The notes under the pieces were generated by a model. It was not told where the DNA came from and did no database searches. It worked only from the letters and a program-made list of their open reading frames with translations. A stretch of 64,000 bases of DNA, taken from the NCBI GenBank assembly GCA_963755825.1, contig CAVWLA010000003.1, positions 2,604,001 through 2,668,000 of the forward strand, written 5' to 3'. A program made the translations under genes and the position numbers. How positions within the stretch are numbered: the stretch's first letter is position 1; each line of letters starts with the position of its first letter. Positions 1 through 6,337 of the stretch are shown here, one piece after another. Origin of the DNA: DATBQN01 sp963755825. GTDB taxonomy: Bacteria > Acidobacteriota > Thermoanaerobaculia > Multivoradales > UBA5704.

Positions 1-204
1 AAGACGCTTTGGGACGACATCAGAACAGCGAGCCGGAAACACATGGTGGTCGCGCTTCAGCAGCGCAGGCAACAGGTAGTCGGTGACTGCTGGCAATTGA
101 AGATGGATGCGGATAGCTATAACGAAAATAAGTCGCCGTTGGCGCCTATCCAGATTGTCTTTGATTTCACCGATGACTTAGCTGAGATGGAAGCCGTTGC
201 ATAG
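1..204 (+). CDS. 3' end of an unidentified protein
   Basis: An open frame runs from the window edge to a TAG at 202-204 and encodes the last 67 residues of a protein. The visible part is mostly charged and ends in an acidic tail (FDFTDDLAEMEAVA). No signal peptide, membrane segment or known motif is visible in this fragment. A small gene with a good ribosome binding site follows 57 bases later, so the two may be co-transcribed. I do not recognise the family, and the start lies outside the window. Confidence 0.5.
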   Translation, partial: KTLWDDIRTASRKHMVVALQQRRQQVVGDCWQLKMDADSYNENKSPLAPIQIVFDFTDDLAEMEAVA

Positions 205-261
205 TCAGCAGTGGGACCGGCCGAATCGTCGACTGGCCCCGATCAGAAGGAGGCAGCAAGA

Positions 262-402
262 GTGAAAAACGAGCAGACATCCAAGGGTGTAGCGAGCAAG
301 GCCTCAAAGCTCCTGAGCAATCCGAAGACTCCCGCGCCCGTGAAGAGCGTCGCCGGGTCAGCGCTTACTCAGGCGCCGAGCAAGCCTACCAAGAAGCGGT
401 AG
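262..402 (+). CDS. Small basic conserved protein (46 aa), unknown function
   Basis: I chose the GTG at 262 because AAGGAGG sits 8 bases upstream at 247-253. The product is a short Lys/Ser/Ala-rich peptide (SKGVASKASKLLSNP, then VKSVAGSALTQ) ending in KPTKKR. It resembles small widespread proteins built from repeated Ala-Ser-Lys motifs of the type A-x-K-x-L-S-N-P followed by S-x-A-G-S-A-L-x-Q, whose role is not established. It follows an unidentified gene at the window edge. The 280 bases after it, up to the DUF433 gene, show no convincing gene. Confidence 0.6.
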   Translation: MKNEQTSKGVASKASKLLSNPKTPAPVKSVAGSALTQAPSKPTKKR

Positions 403-682
403 GGGCGGAGTTCGGCAGTCCCAAGGTTCGGATGATCGATCGGGCCGGGACTGCCATGATTCCAGTCCCTGTGACGGCGCCTCGCCGCGATCCTGTGACA
501 GGTGTGGCGCCAGCACCTTGCATTCCTCATTCTCCTCCACGGAGATGGCCAGCCATCCAGGGACCGCTCGGAACAAAATGGCCCAGTACCGGGACTCTCC
601 GGAGAAGCTCCGGACCTGCGGCGTGGTTAGGTTTTGGTCGAGCTCGCCCCCAGAGCTAGAGTAGTTGCCGAGGGTAAGCGCC

Positions 683-1000
683 ATGATCGCCGGGACGCCA
701 ACCACGTATGAGCACATTTCCTTGGACGAGCAGGGCATTCCTTGGATCAAGGCCGCCAACACCAAGGTCGTTGAGCTGGTCGCCGATGTGAAGGCCCATG
801 GCTGGAGTCCCGAAGAGCTGGTTCTCCAGCATCCGCACTTGACCCTCGGCCAGGTTCATTCCGCGCTCGCCTTCTATTGGGACCACCGCGAAGGGATCGA
901 GGCGGACCTGGCCCGCCGGGAGGCCGACGTTGATCGGATTCGAGCCGAGGTCGGCGAGTCTCCAATCGTCGCCAAGCTGAGAGCCCGAGGCCAGCTCTGA
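683..1000 (+). CDS. DUF433-family antitoxin-like protein, copy 1
   Basis: This 105-residue protein starts MIAGTPTTYEHISLDEQGIPWI and carries the DUF433 pattern: a short beta-hairpin start, then a helix-turn-helix-like segment (SPEELVLQHPHLTLGQVHSALAFYWDH) and a charged C-terminal helix. DUF433 proteins are usually the VapB-like antitoxin partner of DUF5615 PIN-like toxins. The ATG at 683 is preferred over 665 because it matches the start of the sister copy at 8253 and has GAGGG 8 bases upstream. The toxin downstream is truncated, so this copy is an orphan antitoxin. It is nearly identical to the copy at 8253-8570. Confidence 0.8.
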   Translation: MIAGTPTTYEHISLDEQGIPWIKAANTKVVELVADVKAHGWSPEELVLQHPHLTLGQVHSALAFYWDHREGIEADLARREADVDRIRAEVGESPIVAKLRARGQL

Positions 1001-1160
1001 TCTTGCCGGTTTTGGCTCTGCTTCGACCACAACGTCAACCAGGCGGTGATTCACGGGCTCCGGCTCCGCCAGCCCGATGTCCTCACCGCCTTTGAGGACG
1101 GGGCGCATCAGCTCCCTGACCCGGACCTGATTGACCGCGCAACCGCGCTCGAGCGGGTGC
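1001..1160 (+). pseudogene. Truncated DUF5615/PIN-like toxin remnant
   Basis: The sequence directly after DUF433 copy 1 matches the start of the intact toxin at 8567-8920 (NQAV-HGLRLR-DVLTAFED-AHQLPDPDL). An extra base in a T run near 1011-1016 breaks the frame at the N-terminus. Similarity stops at about 1160, where a short repeated sequence (1162-1183) begins. The second half, with the acidic SSDVDL motif, is missing, so the product would not be active. This looks like decay after duplication. Confidence 0.7.
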
Positions 1161-1161
1161 C

Positions 1162-1443
1162 AAGGTGCCAGGCTCTTTCGGCGCGGCGGCGGAGGCGGCC
1201 GCCGCGGCCTGGCAAGCTTCCCCCGCCCGCCCTGCTGGGTAAGGCGCCGCCCGCCCTGCCGCCCACCCCCACCCGCCGGGCCGCCAAGCGACCGGGAGAG
1301 TCGCCGGCGACCATCGGCCGGGGGGGCCGGTGACGCCGCTCCGCAGGGAATCGGCTCCTCTCCCCACCCTCTCGGAAGCACCGCTCAAGGTGCCAGGCTC
1401 TTTCGGTGCCCCCTCCAAAGGAAGGTGCCAGGCTCTTTCGGCA
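1162..1443. repeat. Three direct copies of a 20-bp repeat
   Basis: The motif AAGGTGCCAGGCTCTTTCGG occurs at 1162-1181, 1387-1406 and 1422-1441, all in the same orientation and essentially identical. The first copy sits exactly where the toxin remnant loses similarity. The stretch 1161-1547 has no supported gene; its open frames are low-complexity GC shadows. Confidence 0.75.
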
Positions 1444-1547
1444 CTGCGTCTTGAAGTCCGAGCCGAGCTGACGCGCCCATCGCGAGGCGCGGTCCTCGGC
1501 GACCGACGAGAAGAGCCGGCGGCAGCCGGGAAATTTCGTCGGCAGCG

Positions 1548-1652
1548 GAGGGAAATTCGAAATTTCCTCGCGTCGGACGCCCGGAGGAGAGGGAACATTA
1601 AAAGTTCCTCCTGCCGCGGGCGATGGAGCCGAGAAATTTTCGAAATTCCCTC
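1548..1652. repeat. Left half of a palindromic repeat array (three units)
   Basis: AT-rich imperfect palindromes of about 22 bp lie at 1548-1569, 1589-1610 and 1631-1652, a start-to-start period of 41-42 bp. The cores read GGGAAATT...AATTCCC or close variants. The spacers are GC-rich and 19-20 bp. A related half-site lies at 1528-1536. The array continues at 6177, on the other side of the IS1-family transposon, which has inserted in a spacer. Confidence 0.7.
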
Positions 1653-1685
1653 ACTCAATGGTACTGTCCTAGTTTCAAATCCGCC
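1652..1685. repeat. Target duplication and left terminal inverted repeat of the transposon
   Basis: CACTCAAT at 1652-1659 is the target-site duplication, repeated exactly at 6158-6165. The 26-bp terminal repeat at 1660-1685 begins GGTACTGTCCTAG. It matches the reverse complement of 6132-6157 at 25 of 26 positions. Confidence 0.92.
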
Positions 1686-1702
1686 CCGCAGGAGGGCGGG
1701 CG

Positions 1703-2053
1703 ATGCCCGGTAAGTTAGTCGAATCCGGGGCGCTCTGGTACCGACGGATTGAGTCCGGCATCCGGCGGCACGTGCGGCTGTTGAGGAACAACGGCTTCAA
1801 CACTACATCCTCTTGCGAGCACCGCATGGAGGTCACCCTCAATCTCTATGCGGCACACCTTGATGAACTAGACGCCCTTCTCCAGAAGAGCGGCTTCAAG
1901 GACTACACGCTCCTGTTTCGATTGGAGCGTCGCAAGGGAATGGGGGGGCGCCGGAGTTTCGGGGTGGTGCAATTCGGAGACGACGGCACGCGGCGGCGCA
2001 TCGGGTGCAAGTACCGATCTCTTGTCTCGTGGTGGTGGGAGCCGCCGCCATGA
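1703..2053 (+). CDS. Hypothetical transposon passenger protein (116 aa)
   Basis: The ATG at 1703 has AGGAGG 7 bases upstream. The protein has an N-terminal stretch IESGIRRHVRLLRNNGFNT followed by SSCEHRMEV, then a DELDALLQKSGFKDYTLLFRL segment. This looks like a small conserved alpha/beta protein seen in accessory DNA, but I cannot assign a function. It lies just inside the left transposon end and is the only plus-strand gene of the element, so it is probably transcribed separately from the rest of the cargo. Confidence 0.6.
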   Translation: MPGKLVESGALWYRRIESGIRRHVRLLRNNGFNTTSSCEHRMEVTLNLYAAHLDELDALLQKSGFKDYTLLFRLERRKGMGGRRSFGVVQFGDDGTRRRIGCKYRSLVSWWWEPPP

Positions 2054-2066
2054 GGGCGGACAAAGA

Positions 2067-2249
2067 TCAGAGGTGCAGTTCGTTCAGCTCCTCGCAGTTA
2101 TCGCATAGGCGATAGTTTCCGATGCCGAGATGTCGATCATCCATCCGAATGTCTTGACCGGCAGCGCACGCGCCGTTGTTGTGGTGCACGCGCTCTTCGA
2201 CCGGCTTCTTTTTCTCATTCTTAGAGTAAAACGCTGGCACAGGTGTCAT
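2067..2249 (-). CDS. Small Cys/His protein (60 aa), putative zinc-binding
   Basis: The ATG at 2249 has GAGGGA about 6 bases upstream. The product contains VHHNNGACAAGQDI followed by a YRLCDNCEEL segment. The spacing of one Cys with nearby His residues and a later CxxC suggests a small zinc-ribbon fold. Short proteins with this H-N-N-x-x-C ... C-x-x-C layout are common in accessory regions and have no settled function. The gene lies between the left transposon end and the transposase, on the same strand as the transposase. Confidence 0.55.
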   Translation of the reverse strand: MTPVPAFYSKNEKKKPVEERVHHNNGACAAGQDIRMDDRHLGIGNYRLCDNCEELNELHL

Positions 2250-2293
2250 TGTGATTCCCTCGCATTGGCGATCTGCTAAGAACTTGAGCATAT

Positions 2294-2317
2294 CGTATTG
2301 TCGCTAGTTTGAAATCC
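2294..2317. repeat. Degenerate internal copy of the transposon end
   Basis: These 24 bases (core GCTAGTTTGAAATCC) resemble the left end at 1660-1681 with a one-base gap and a few mismatches, and have the same orientation. The TAG stop codon of the transposase lies inside it. This may be the original left end of the IS before a more distal end was adopted. Confidence 0.6.
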
Positions 2318-3170
2318 CCTCGGCCGCCGGCCGGTCCAAGAGCCCGATCAGCTCCTCGACATTCCACGCATGCGGGGTGACTCCGGCGGCCATCGCCGGC
2401 GTGACTCGGATGCTCTGGTGGATGCGGCAGAAGTTGTAGTAGCAGAGGAAGAGCCCGAGCGCGGCGGTATGGTTCCGCAGCCGCTTGGAGTGCGCATTGG
2501 TGAGCCGGGTATACCGGCGGATGCTCATCCTGAGCGTCAAGTTGTGGCGCTCCACGTAGGACGTAGAGACGTGCTTCGGATCGGGCGTCCCTTGGACCGC
2601 TACCTTCTGGCATCCCAGGCACTCGGCGGGCGAGTAGCGGACCTCTGAGCCCTCCGGCGCCGCTCCGTAGTGCTTCACCAGTTGGGCGAAGTCCACGGCG
2701 CCGGAGAAGGCATCCTCGACCGCCTGGAGATACATCCTGTGTCCGTCCGTGGTGAGCTGAACCCTGTTCACCAGGCGGGAGGCTAGATCCTGCATGAACT
2801 CCGTGGCGCACCCGACGTCACGCGATCCCACCAGGAAACTCGGAATCAACTTCGTGTCCGCGCAAACGCCAGTGAACGCCCACAGGTCGCCGTAGCCAAA
2901 CTGGCCCTGCTTCGCCGCCGGGACGTTCTTCTGCTTTGAGTAGCAGAACGCCCACACTTCATCGACCTGGAGGCGAGTGCAGGGGAGGTCCCGAAGCGTC
3001 TCATCCATGTACCGGATGCACGCCTCCCCGAGTTCCAGGGAGAGCTTGGCGACCGTGTCCTTGGACACGCCGACCATGCGGCCGGTCGCCCGGACGCTCA
3101 TGCCTTCGACCAAGGCGGCGACGATCGCGACCCTCTTCTCAATCTTGAGGACGTTTGCCATACCAGCCAT
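2304..3170 (-). CDS. IS1-family DDE transposase
   Basis: The 288-residue protein has an N-terminal helix-turn-helix (EGMSVRATGRMVGVSKDTVAKL) followed by a DDE catalytic core. The first Asp is in LQVDEVWAFCYSKQKNV, the second in LTTDGHRMY and the Glu in STSYVERHNLTLRM, the pattern of the single-frame IS1 group seen in many phyla. The C-terminus (CRIHQSIRVTPAMAAGVT) is also typical. Length is normal for the family and no frameshift is seen. I chose the ATG at 3170; 3161 is also possible. It is the only transposase in the element and presumably mobilises it. Confidence 0.88.
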   Translation of the reverse strand: MAGMANVLKIEKRVAIVAALVEGMSVRATGRMVGVSKDTVAKLSLELGEACIRYMDETLRDLPCTRLQVDEVWAFCYSKQKNVPAAKQGQFGYGDLWAFTGVCADTKLIPSFLVGSRDVGCATEFMQDLASRLVNRVQLTTDGHRMYLQAVEDAFSGAVDFAQLVKHYGAAPEGSEVRYSPAECLGCQKVAVQGTPDPKHVSTSYVERHNLTLRMSIRRYTRLTNAHSKRLRNHTAALGLFLCYYNFCRIHQSIRVTPAMAAGVTPHAWNVEELIGLLDRPAAEGISN

Positions 3171-3211
3171 TATGCTTGAGAGCGGCTGGCAAGTCAAGCA
3201 TGGCGGCTAGT

Positions 3212-3460
3212 TTAGCCGGTGGTTTTGCGCTTTTCCCAGCGGGCTGCTGCGGCGTTGCGGGCGATGCGTGACCGCTCCTCGGGGGTGAGCTTCGCGGCTC
3301 TCGCCGCTCCGCCCGTGGCTCCCCCGAGTTTGCCGCGTGCTATAGCGGCCTGGCTCTTCTCACGCTCTGGCTTAGGCGCGGGTGCCTCCCCGATGATCTC
3401 CAGATAGACCTGGTGAGCTGCCTGGACGGGATCGCGGGAGCGCTTGGGGCGGGATGGCAT
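3212..3460 (-). CDS. Small basic conserved protein (82 aa), unknown
   Basis: The protein starts MPSRPKRSRDPVQAAHQVYLEIIGEA and ends in an Ala/Lys/Arg-rich segment (GGATGGAARAAKLTPEERSRIARNAAAARW). The pattern GG-x-x-GG-x-ARA-x-KLTPEER-x-x-IA is recurrent in small accessory proteins in many bacteria; function is unknown. It lies just upstream of the transposase on the same strand. The ATG at 3460 is preferred over the GTG at 3469. Confidence 0.65.
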   Translation of the reverse strand: MPSRPKRSRDPVQAAHQVYLEIIGEAPAPKPEREKSQAAIARGKLGGATGGAARAAKLTPEERSRIARNAAAARWEKRKTTG

Positions 3461-3523
3461 GCTCTTCACGGTAGCACGACCGCGCTAACGGGCGTTGCGC
3501 GTCGCGCGAAAAAATAGACCTCT

Positions 3524-4336
3524 TTAATCACCAAGCTTCGGCGGGTCCTCGGCGGGCGTGCTCTGCTGTTGAAGATTTTTGTATTCTCGCAGCACTCTGT
3601 GCGCATCCAGAATATTCTGCTTATGTTCAGCAAGATCGCCCTCGTCAACCCTTCTTGCGGCAAGTTTACCGTCGCTTCCCTTTTCAAGAACGGCAATTTT
3701 AATAGGGTCTTGAACTCCACCCGTATTTAGCTCTATCGCATGTTGGAGGGTCCATGTAGCAGCGAATATGCCGTCGCTAACGGATGGTTGACCGCTTTGC
3801 CAAAACACGCGCCGTATGAATCCCAAGAATGGGTCGGTTATCATCTGTGCACTGCCCATCGAGGTATACCAGAGGCGCGAACCCTCTTTTAATTCGGGCT
3901 GAAAGTCTGTGTGAAAAAATTCGCACAACTGCGGCTCATTTCTGCATGGAAAAGCCACCAGCGCCCCATACCCTCCGGGTTTCAAATAGGTAAGATCCAT
4001 TTCTTCGATGGCGGCTCGGCTAAGAATCTTTACAATATCCAGCGCCCTTTCCTTAATGAATACCTTTCCCGTGGAGGGCGCTTTTTGCGGGCCGCCCATG
4101 AAACTCGGGTTTGTTTGCGCGAGTGAGCCGTCATAAGCTCGTCCCACCAGCGAAGAAAAGCGCTGGTGAAAGCCAATGGCGCCCGTACCAGCAACTATTA
4201 TATTATTTGCAATAATGTCAATTTTATCGGTCGTCTGCTCGATGGTGGTGAAGGATGGGCTAGGGCCAAGCGTCGCCGCACTGTCGGCGCCGATTACTGC
4301 TCCATCCTTACAGAGTATCCCGATGATGGAAGTCAC
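3524..4336 (-). CDS. Proteasome-beta/HslV-like Ntn hydrolase
   Basis: The 270-residue protein begins MTSIIGILCKDGAVIGADSA, the signature of 20S-proteasome beta and HslV subunits. If Met1 is removed, the new N-terminal Thr would be the nucleophile. Asp at mature position 17 fits the family, and a Lys in TTDKIDII is close to the expected place (about four residues later than Lys33). The fold appears complete (VAGTGAIGF, GYGALVAF). A charged C-terminal extension follows (HKQNILDAHRVLREYKNLQQQ). There is no alpha subunit or ATPase partner nearby. The gene starts 2 bases after a winged-helix gene, so the two form an operon. Codon use is visibly less GC-rich than the chromosome. Confidence 0.75.
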   Translation of the reverse strand: MTSIIGILCKDGAVIGADSAATLGPSPSFTTIEQTTDKIDIIANNIIVAGTGAIGFHQRFSSLVGRAYDGSLAQTNPSFMGGPQKAPSTGKVFIKERALDIVKILSRAAIEEMDLTYLKPGGYGALVAFPCRNEPQLCEFFHTDFQPELKEGSRLWYTSMGSAQMITDPFLGFIRRVFWQSGQPSVSDGIFAATWTLQHAIELNTGGVQDPIKIAVLEKGSDGKLAARRVDEGDLAEHKQNILDAHRVLREYKNLQQQSTPAEDPPKLGD

Positions 4337-4338
4337 TG

Positions 4339-4782
4339 TTAATCTTGGAATACGCTACGTGCCCGCATCTCGGGGTAAGCCTTGTAAATAGAGGAGACCA
4401 GCGCGGAGAAAGATAACCGACGGACAAAGTCGGAAGCTCGACGGATATAGTCCGCAGCTTGAGCAATGATGTTTCTTAGGGTCGCCTCGCCGGCTTCTTG
4501 GCCCTCCGGTGTGAGTCGGTAGTTGCGCCAGTTACCCGAGCCGGTAACAATTTCCACCAGACCTTGGCTGGCTAGATGATCAAGCGTGGTATAAACATGC
4601 TTGTCAAAGGGGCCGTAGTGGTAAGGCTCGAAGGAAAAGAACGGGCCGCCGAGGAGCTCGGCGGCGTTCTGATCGATTAGGAAAAGAAGCTTCTGTACCT
4701 GGACGGGTGTGTGCGCGCGACCATTCCCAGGCGCAAGAGCGGCCAAAACGATATCTTCTTTGCTCAATCGAGCGCGCGGCAT
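4339..4782 (-). CDS. Winged-helix protein, Panacea/DUF4065-like
   Basis: This 147-residue protein starts MPRARLSKEDIVLAAL with GGAGG just upstream. Residues of about 25-80 (TPVQVQKLLFLIDQNAAELLGG, EPYHYGPFDKHVYTTLDHLASQGLVEI) resemble the Panacea/DUF4065 and related winged-helix modules, in which LQKLLYF and YGPF are typical. A helical tail follows. Panacea proteins often act as antitoxins. Here the partner is the Ntn hydrolase 2 bases downstream, so a regulator or antitoxin role is an inference. The similarity is recognised by motif only and could be a separate winged-helix family. Confidence 0.6.
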   Translation of the reverse strand: MPRARLSKEDIVLAALAPGNGRAHTPVQVQKLLFLIDQNAAELLGGPFFSFEPYHYGPFDKHVYTTLDHLASQGLVEIVTGSGNWRNYRLTPEGQEAGEATLRNIIAQAADYIRRASDFVRRLSFSALVSSIYKAYPEMRARSVFQD

Positions 4783-4852
4783 AGGTCGTCCCTCCTACCT
4801 TGTGAAGAGTAGCACAATCATGCAGGTGGGCGCAAGTGGGGCGGTAATAGGG

Positions 4853-4879
4853 CGGGCCGGTCCTCGCGTAACCGGCCCG
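4853..4879 (-). terminator. Hairpin after the three-gene passenger cassette
   Basis: A perfect 9-bp inverted repeat (4853-4861 with 4871-4879, 9-base loop) lies just past the stop of the 4886-5332 gene. There is no clear U-run on the minus strand, so it may slow or end transcription without being a classical terminator. Confidence 0.35.
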
Positions 4880-4885
4880 TTTCTC

Positions 4886-5332
4886 CTAAACGCTCTCCCT
4901 CTCGTGTCGCTCGACCACCCCCGCCGTCAACTCCCGGTCCCGTAGCCAGACCGGCGCCAGCTCTGAAGCGAGCGCCTTTGCCTGCCTCGCCGTCCGTACC
5001 GTGGCGATGATCCGTCTACTAGGAACGTGCACCAAGCTTCGGTGCCAGTGGTCGAGGTCCGGGCTTTCCTGGGTGCCCTCGAAGTAGCCGAACGGGGGCG
5101 AGGACATCCCACGCACTGCGATCTCGCTACCGTCTGCCAGGAGCACTCGAAAGTGTCCCCTGTGCCACGCAAGCGGGATTGGCCGCCCTGCTCTCGCCCG
5201 GACCTTCAGGTAGAGGTCGGCCGCCATCGCAAGCCAGGTGCCGACCGAGCGATGCCCGTCCGCCTCTGCGGCCATCTTCCACCTTGCGGACTGATCCAAC
5301 GTCGCGCCTACGGTGAAGCTCGCGACCTTCAT
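4886..5332 (-). CDS. Passenger cassette protein C (148 aa), unknown
   Basis: The product starts MKVASFTVGATLDQSARWKMAAEADGH and continues SVGTWLAMAADLYLK, which looks like a small ribbon-helix-helix or plasmid-type N-terminal module. A beta-rich section follows (HFRVLLADGSEIAVRG, PFGYFEGT, SLVHVPSRRIIATVRTARQAKALASEL). The ATG at 5332 overlaps the stop of the preceding gene (ATGA), so translation is probably coupled. It is the last gene of a three-gene minus-strand cassette inside the transposon. I do not recognise the family. Confidence 0.6.
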   Translation of the reverse strand: MKVASFTVGATLDQSARWKMAAEADGHRSVGTWLAMAADLYLKVRARAGRPIPLAWHRGHFRVLLADGSEIAVRGMSSPPFGYFEGTQESPDLDHWHRSLVHVPSRRIIATVRTARQAKALASELAPVWLRDRELTAGVVERHERESV

Positions 5333-5688
5333 GGTGCCTCCTCGTTCTTGGCTTGCTCGGCTCGTCGGAGCGCTTCCTCGGCGATTGCATGGAGTTCCTT
5401 GCGTGAGGTGACGTAGAAGTGATCGCCGGGCAGGTAGGCACCATCGGGGTTGCCGTGCTGGTCGAGCTTCGGGTACGGGCAAGGCGTCAGGAGTGTGACC
5501 TTGACGACGACGCAGAAGGGATAGAAGGCGTCGCGAGCGTACTTATCTGTACGGCCACGCGCACTCACCAGAACGTCCAGCTCCTCGAGAATGTGCAGCG
5601 ATTTGGCGATGGGCCTGGAGTGCCACCACCAGCCGGTCCACGGGTCCTCCCAGGGCTCGGGCGGCTTCGGCTCGCGCTTACGCTTCAT
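5329..5688 (-). CDS. Passenger cassette protein B (119 aa), unknown
   Basis: The protein starts MKRKREPKPPEPWEDPWTGWWWHSRPI and includes LHILEELDVLVSARGRTDKYARDAFYPFCVVVKVTLL, then GDHFYVTSRKELHAIAEEALRR. The Trp-rich N-terminus and the acidic middle are distinctive, but I cannot place it in a family. It overlaps the upstream gene by 11 bases and the downstream gene by 4, a sign of tight co-translation. Confidence 0.55.
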   Translation of the reverse strand: MKRKREPKPPEPWEDPWTGWWWHSRPIAKSLHILEELDVLVSARGRTDKYARDAFYPFCVVVKVTLLTPCPYPKLDQHGNPDGAYLPGDHFYVTSRKELHAIAEEALRRAEQAKNEEAP

Positions 5689-5995
5689 CGAACACCAGAC
5701 CGAATCCGCCGGGGCTGGCGCTACTCTTCGTCTCAGGGTGACGGATGCGGAGGATCTGCCGGCGGACGCTCTCCGGGAGATCGGCGGCGACGTCCAAGTC
5801 CTGCCAGATGGCGAACCAGCGGCCGGCGAAATGGTGAATGGCGAGCCCGGCCTCTTCCGGGCTGTAGGTGCGGGTGTTGTCCTCGCGGTCGAAGAACACG
5901 GCGGCGACCGCGTCGTAGACCTGGCGGCGGGTTCGCTCGGTGACGCGGGCAAGATCGATCGGCGGGCGGCTGGTAGAGTCGGGGGAGCTGCGCAT
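5678..5995 (-). CDS. Passenger cassette protein A (105 aa), unknown
   Basis: This is the first gene of the cassette. The visible core is RRQVYDAVAAVFFDREDNTRTYSPEEAGLAIHHFAGRWFAIWQDLDVAADLP. The remainder is charged and polar, with no membrane segment or signal peptide. A weak AAGGA lies upstream of the ATG at 5995. Its 3' end overlaps the next gene. The function is unknown; the position inside a mobile element suggests an accessory role. Confidence 0.55.
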   Translation of the reverse strand: MRSSPDSTSRPPIDLARVTERTRRQVYDAVAAVFFDREDNTRTYSPEEAGLAIHHFAGRWFAIWQDLDVAADLPESVRRQILRIRHPETKSSASPGGFGLVFDEA

Positions 5996-6081
5996 AGGGC
6001 TCTGTCCTTTGCGTGGTCAGGCTCCGGGCGTTGCTTCCGGCTTCGCTCGGGGCCGCTATTCCTTGGGCAGGAGAGGACCGT

Positions 6082-6103
6082 TTCCTCCCCTTTCGGGGAG
6101 GAA
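6082..6103. other. Perfect 9-bp hairpin near the right transposon end
   Basis: The arms TTCCTCCCC (6082-6090) and GGGGAGGAA (6095-6103) enclose a 4-base loop. It lies upstream of the first cassette gene, between it and the right terminal repeat. It could be a regulatory hairpin or a terminator for reads entering from outside. Confidence 0.4.
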
Positions 6104-6131
6104 CCTACCGCGGTTTTCGAGGCGGGAATCA

Positions 6132-6165
6132 GGCGGATTTCAAACTAGGACAGTACCCACTCAAT
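6132..6165. repeat. Right terminal inverted repeat and target duplication
   Basis: Positions 6132-6157 are the inverted partner of 1660-1685 with one mismatch, ending GGACAGTACC. The target duplication CACTCAAT follows at 6158-6165. Confidence 0.92.
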
Positions 6166-6176
6166 TCGTTTTTGCC

Positions 6177-6240
6177 GAGGGAAATTTGAAAATTCCCTCA
6201 CTCCAACCGTTTTTTCCGAGGGAAATTTTAAAATTCCCTC
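6177..6240. repeat. Right half of the palindromic repeat array (two units)
   Basis: Two near-perfect 23-bp palindromes lie at 6177-6199 and 6218-6240 (GAGGGAAATTT...AATTCCCTC), 41 bp apart. The 18-base spacer between them (starting ACTCCAACCG) resembles the spacer cut by the transposon. If the transposon and one copy of its target duplication are removed, that spacer is also 18 bases and the array keeps its period. Confidence 0.75.
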
Positions 6241-6337
6241 GCGCCGGCCGTCGCAGCGATGGGAATCGTCACCTGCGGAGGACGCCGGGCACGCTCGGTG
6301 GCCAACTCGGACTTCGCAGAGAAGGACCCGGCTGAGG

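Larger units (their letters stand above)
1660..6157. mobile_element. 4.5-kb IS1-family transposon with passenger genes
   Basis: Near-perfect 26-bp inverted ends and an exact 8-bp target duplication bound this element. It encodes one IS1-family DDE transposase (2304-3170, minus) and at least eight other genes. IS1-family elements usually duplicate 8-9 bp and carry only the transposase, so this is a passenger-bearing variant. The interior is less GC-rich than the surroundings around 3500-4400, which suggests foreign cargo. The exact duplication and intact ends suggest a fairly recent insertion. Confidence 0.9.

Noticed and set aside
656..1381. Long minus-strand open frames antisense to the DUF433 genes
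   Set aside because: They are shadow frames of GC-rich genes; the same shadows recur at each DUF433 copy.
1660..6157. Phage or ICE island
   Set aside because: No integrase, structural or conjugation genes; ends and target duplication are those of an IS1-type element.
1548..6240. Possible CRISPR array
   Set aside because: The repeat units are palindromes with variable centres, the spacers are only 18-20 bp and partly alike, and there are no cas genes.
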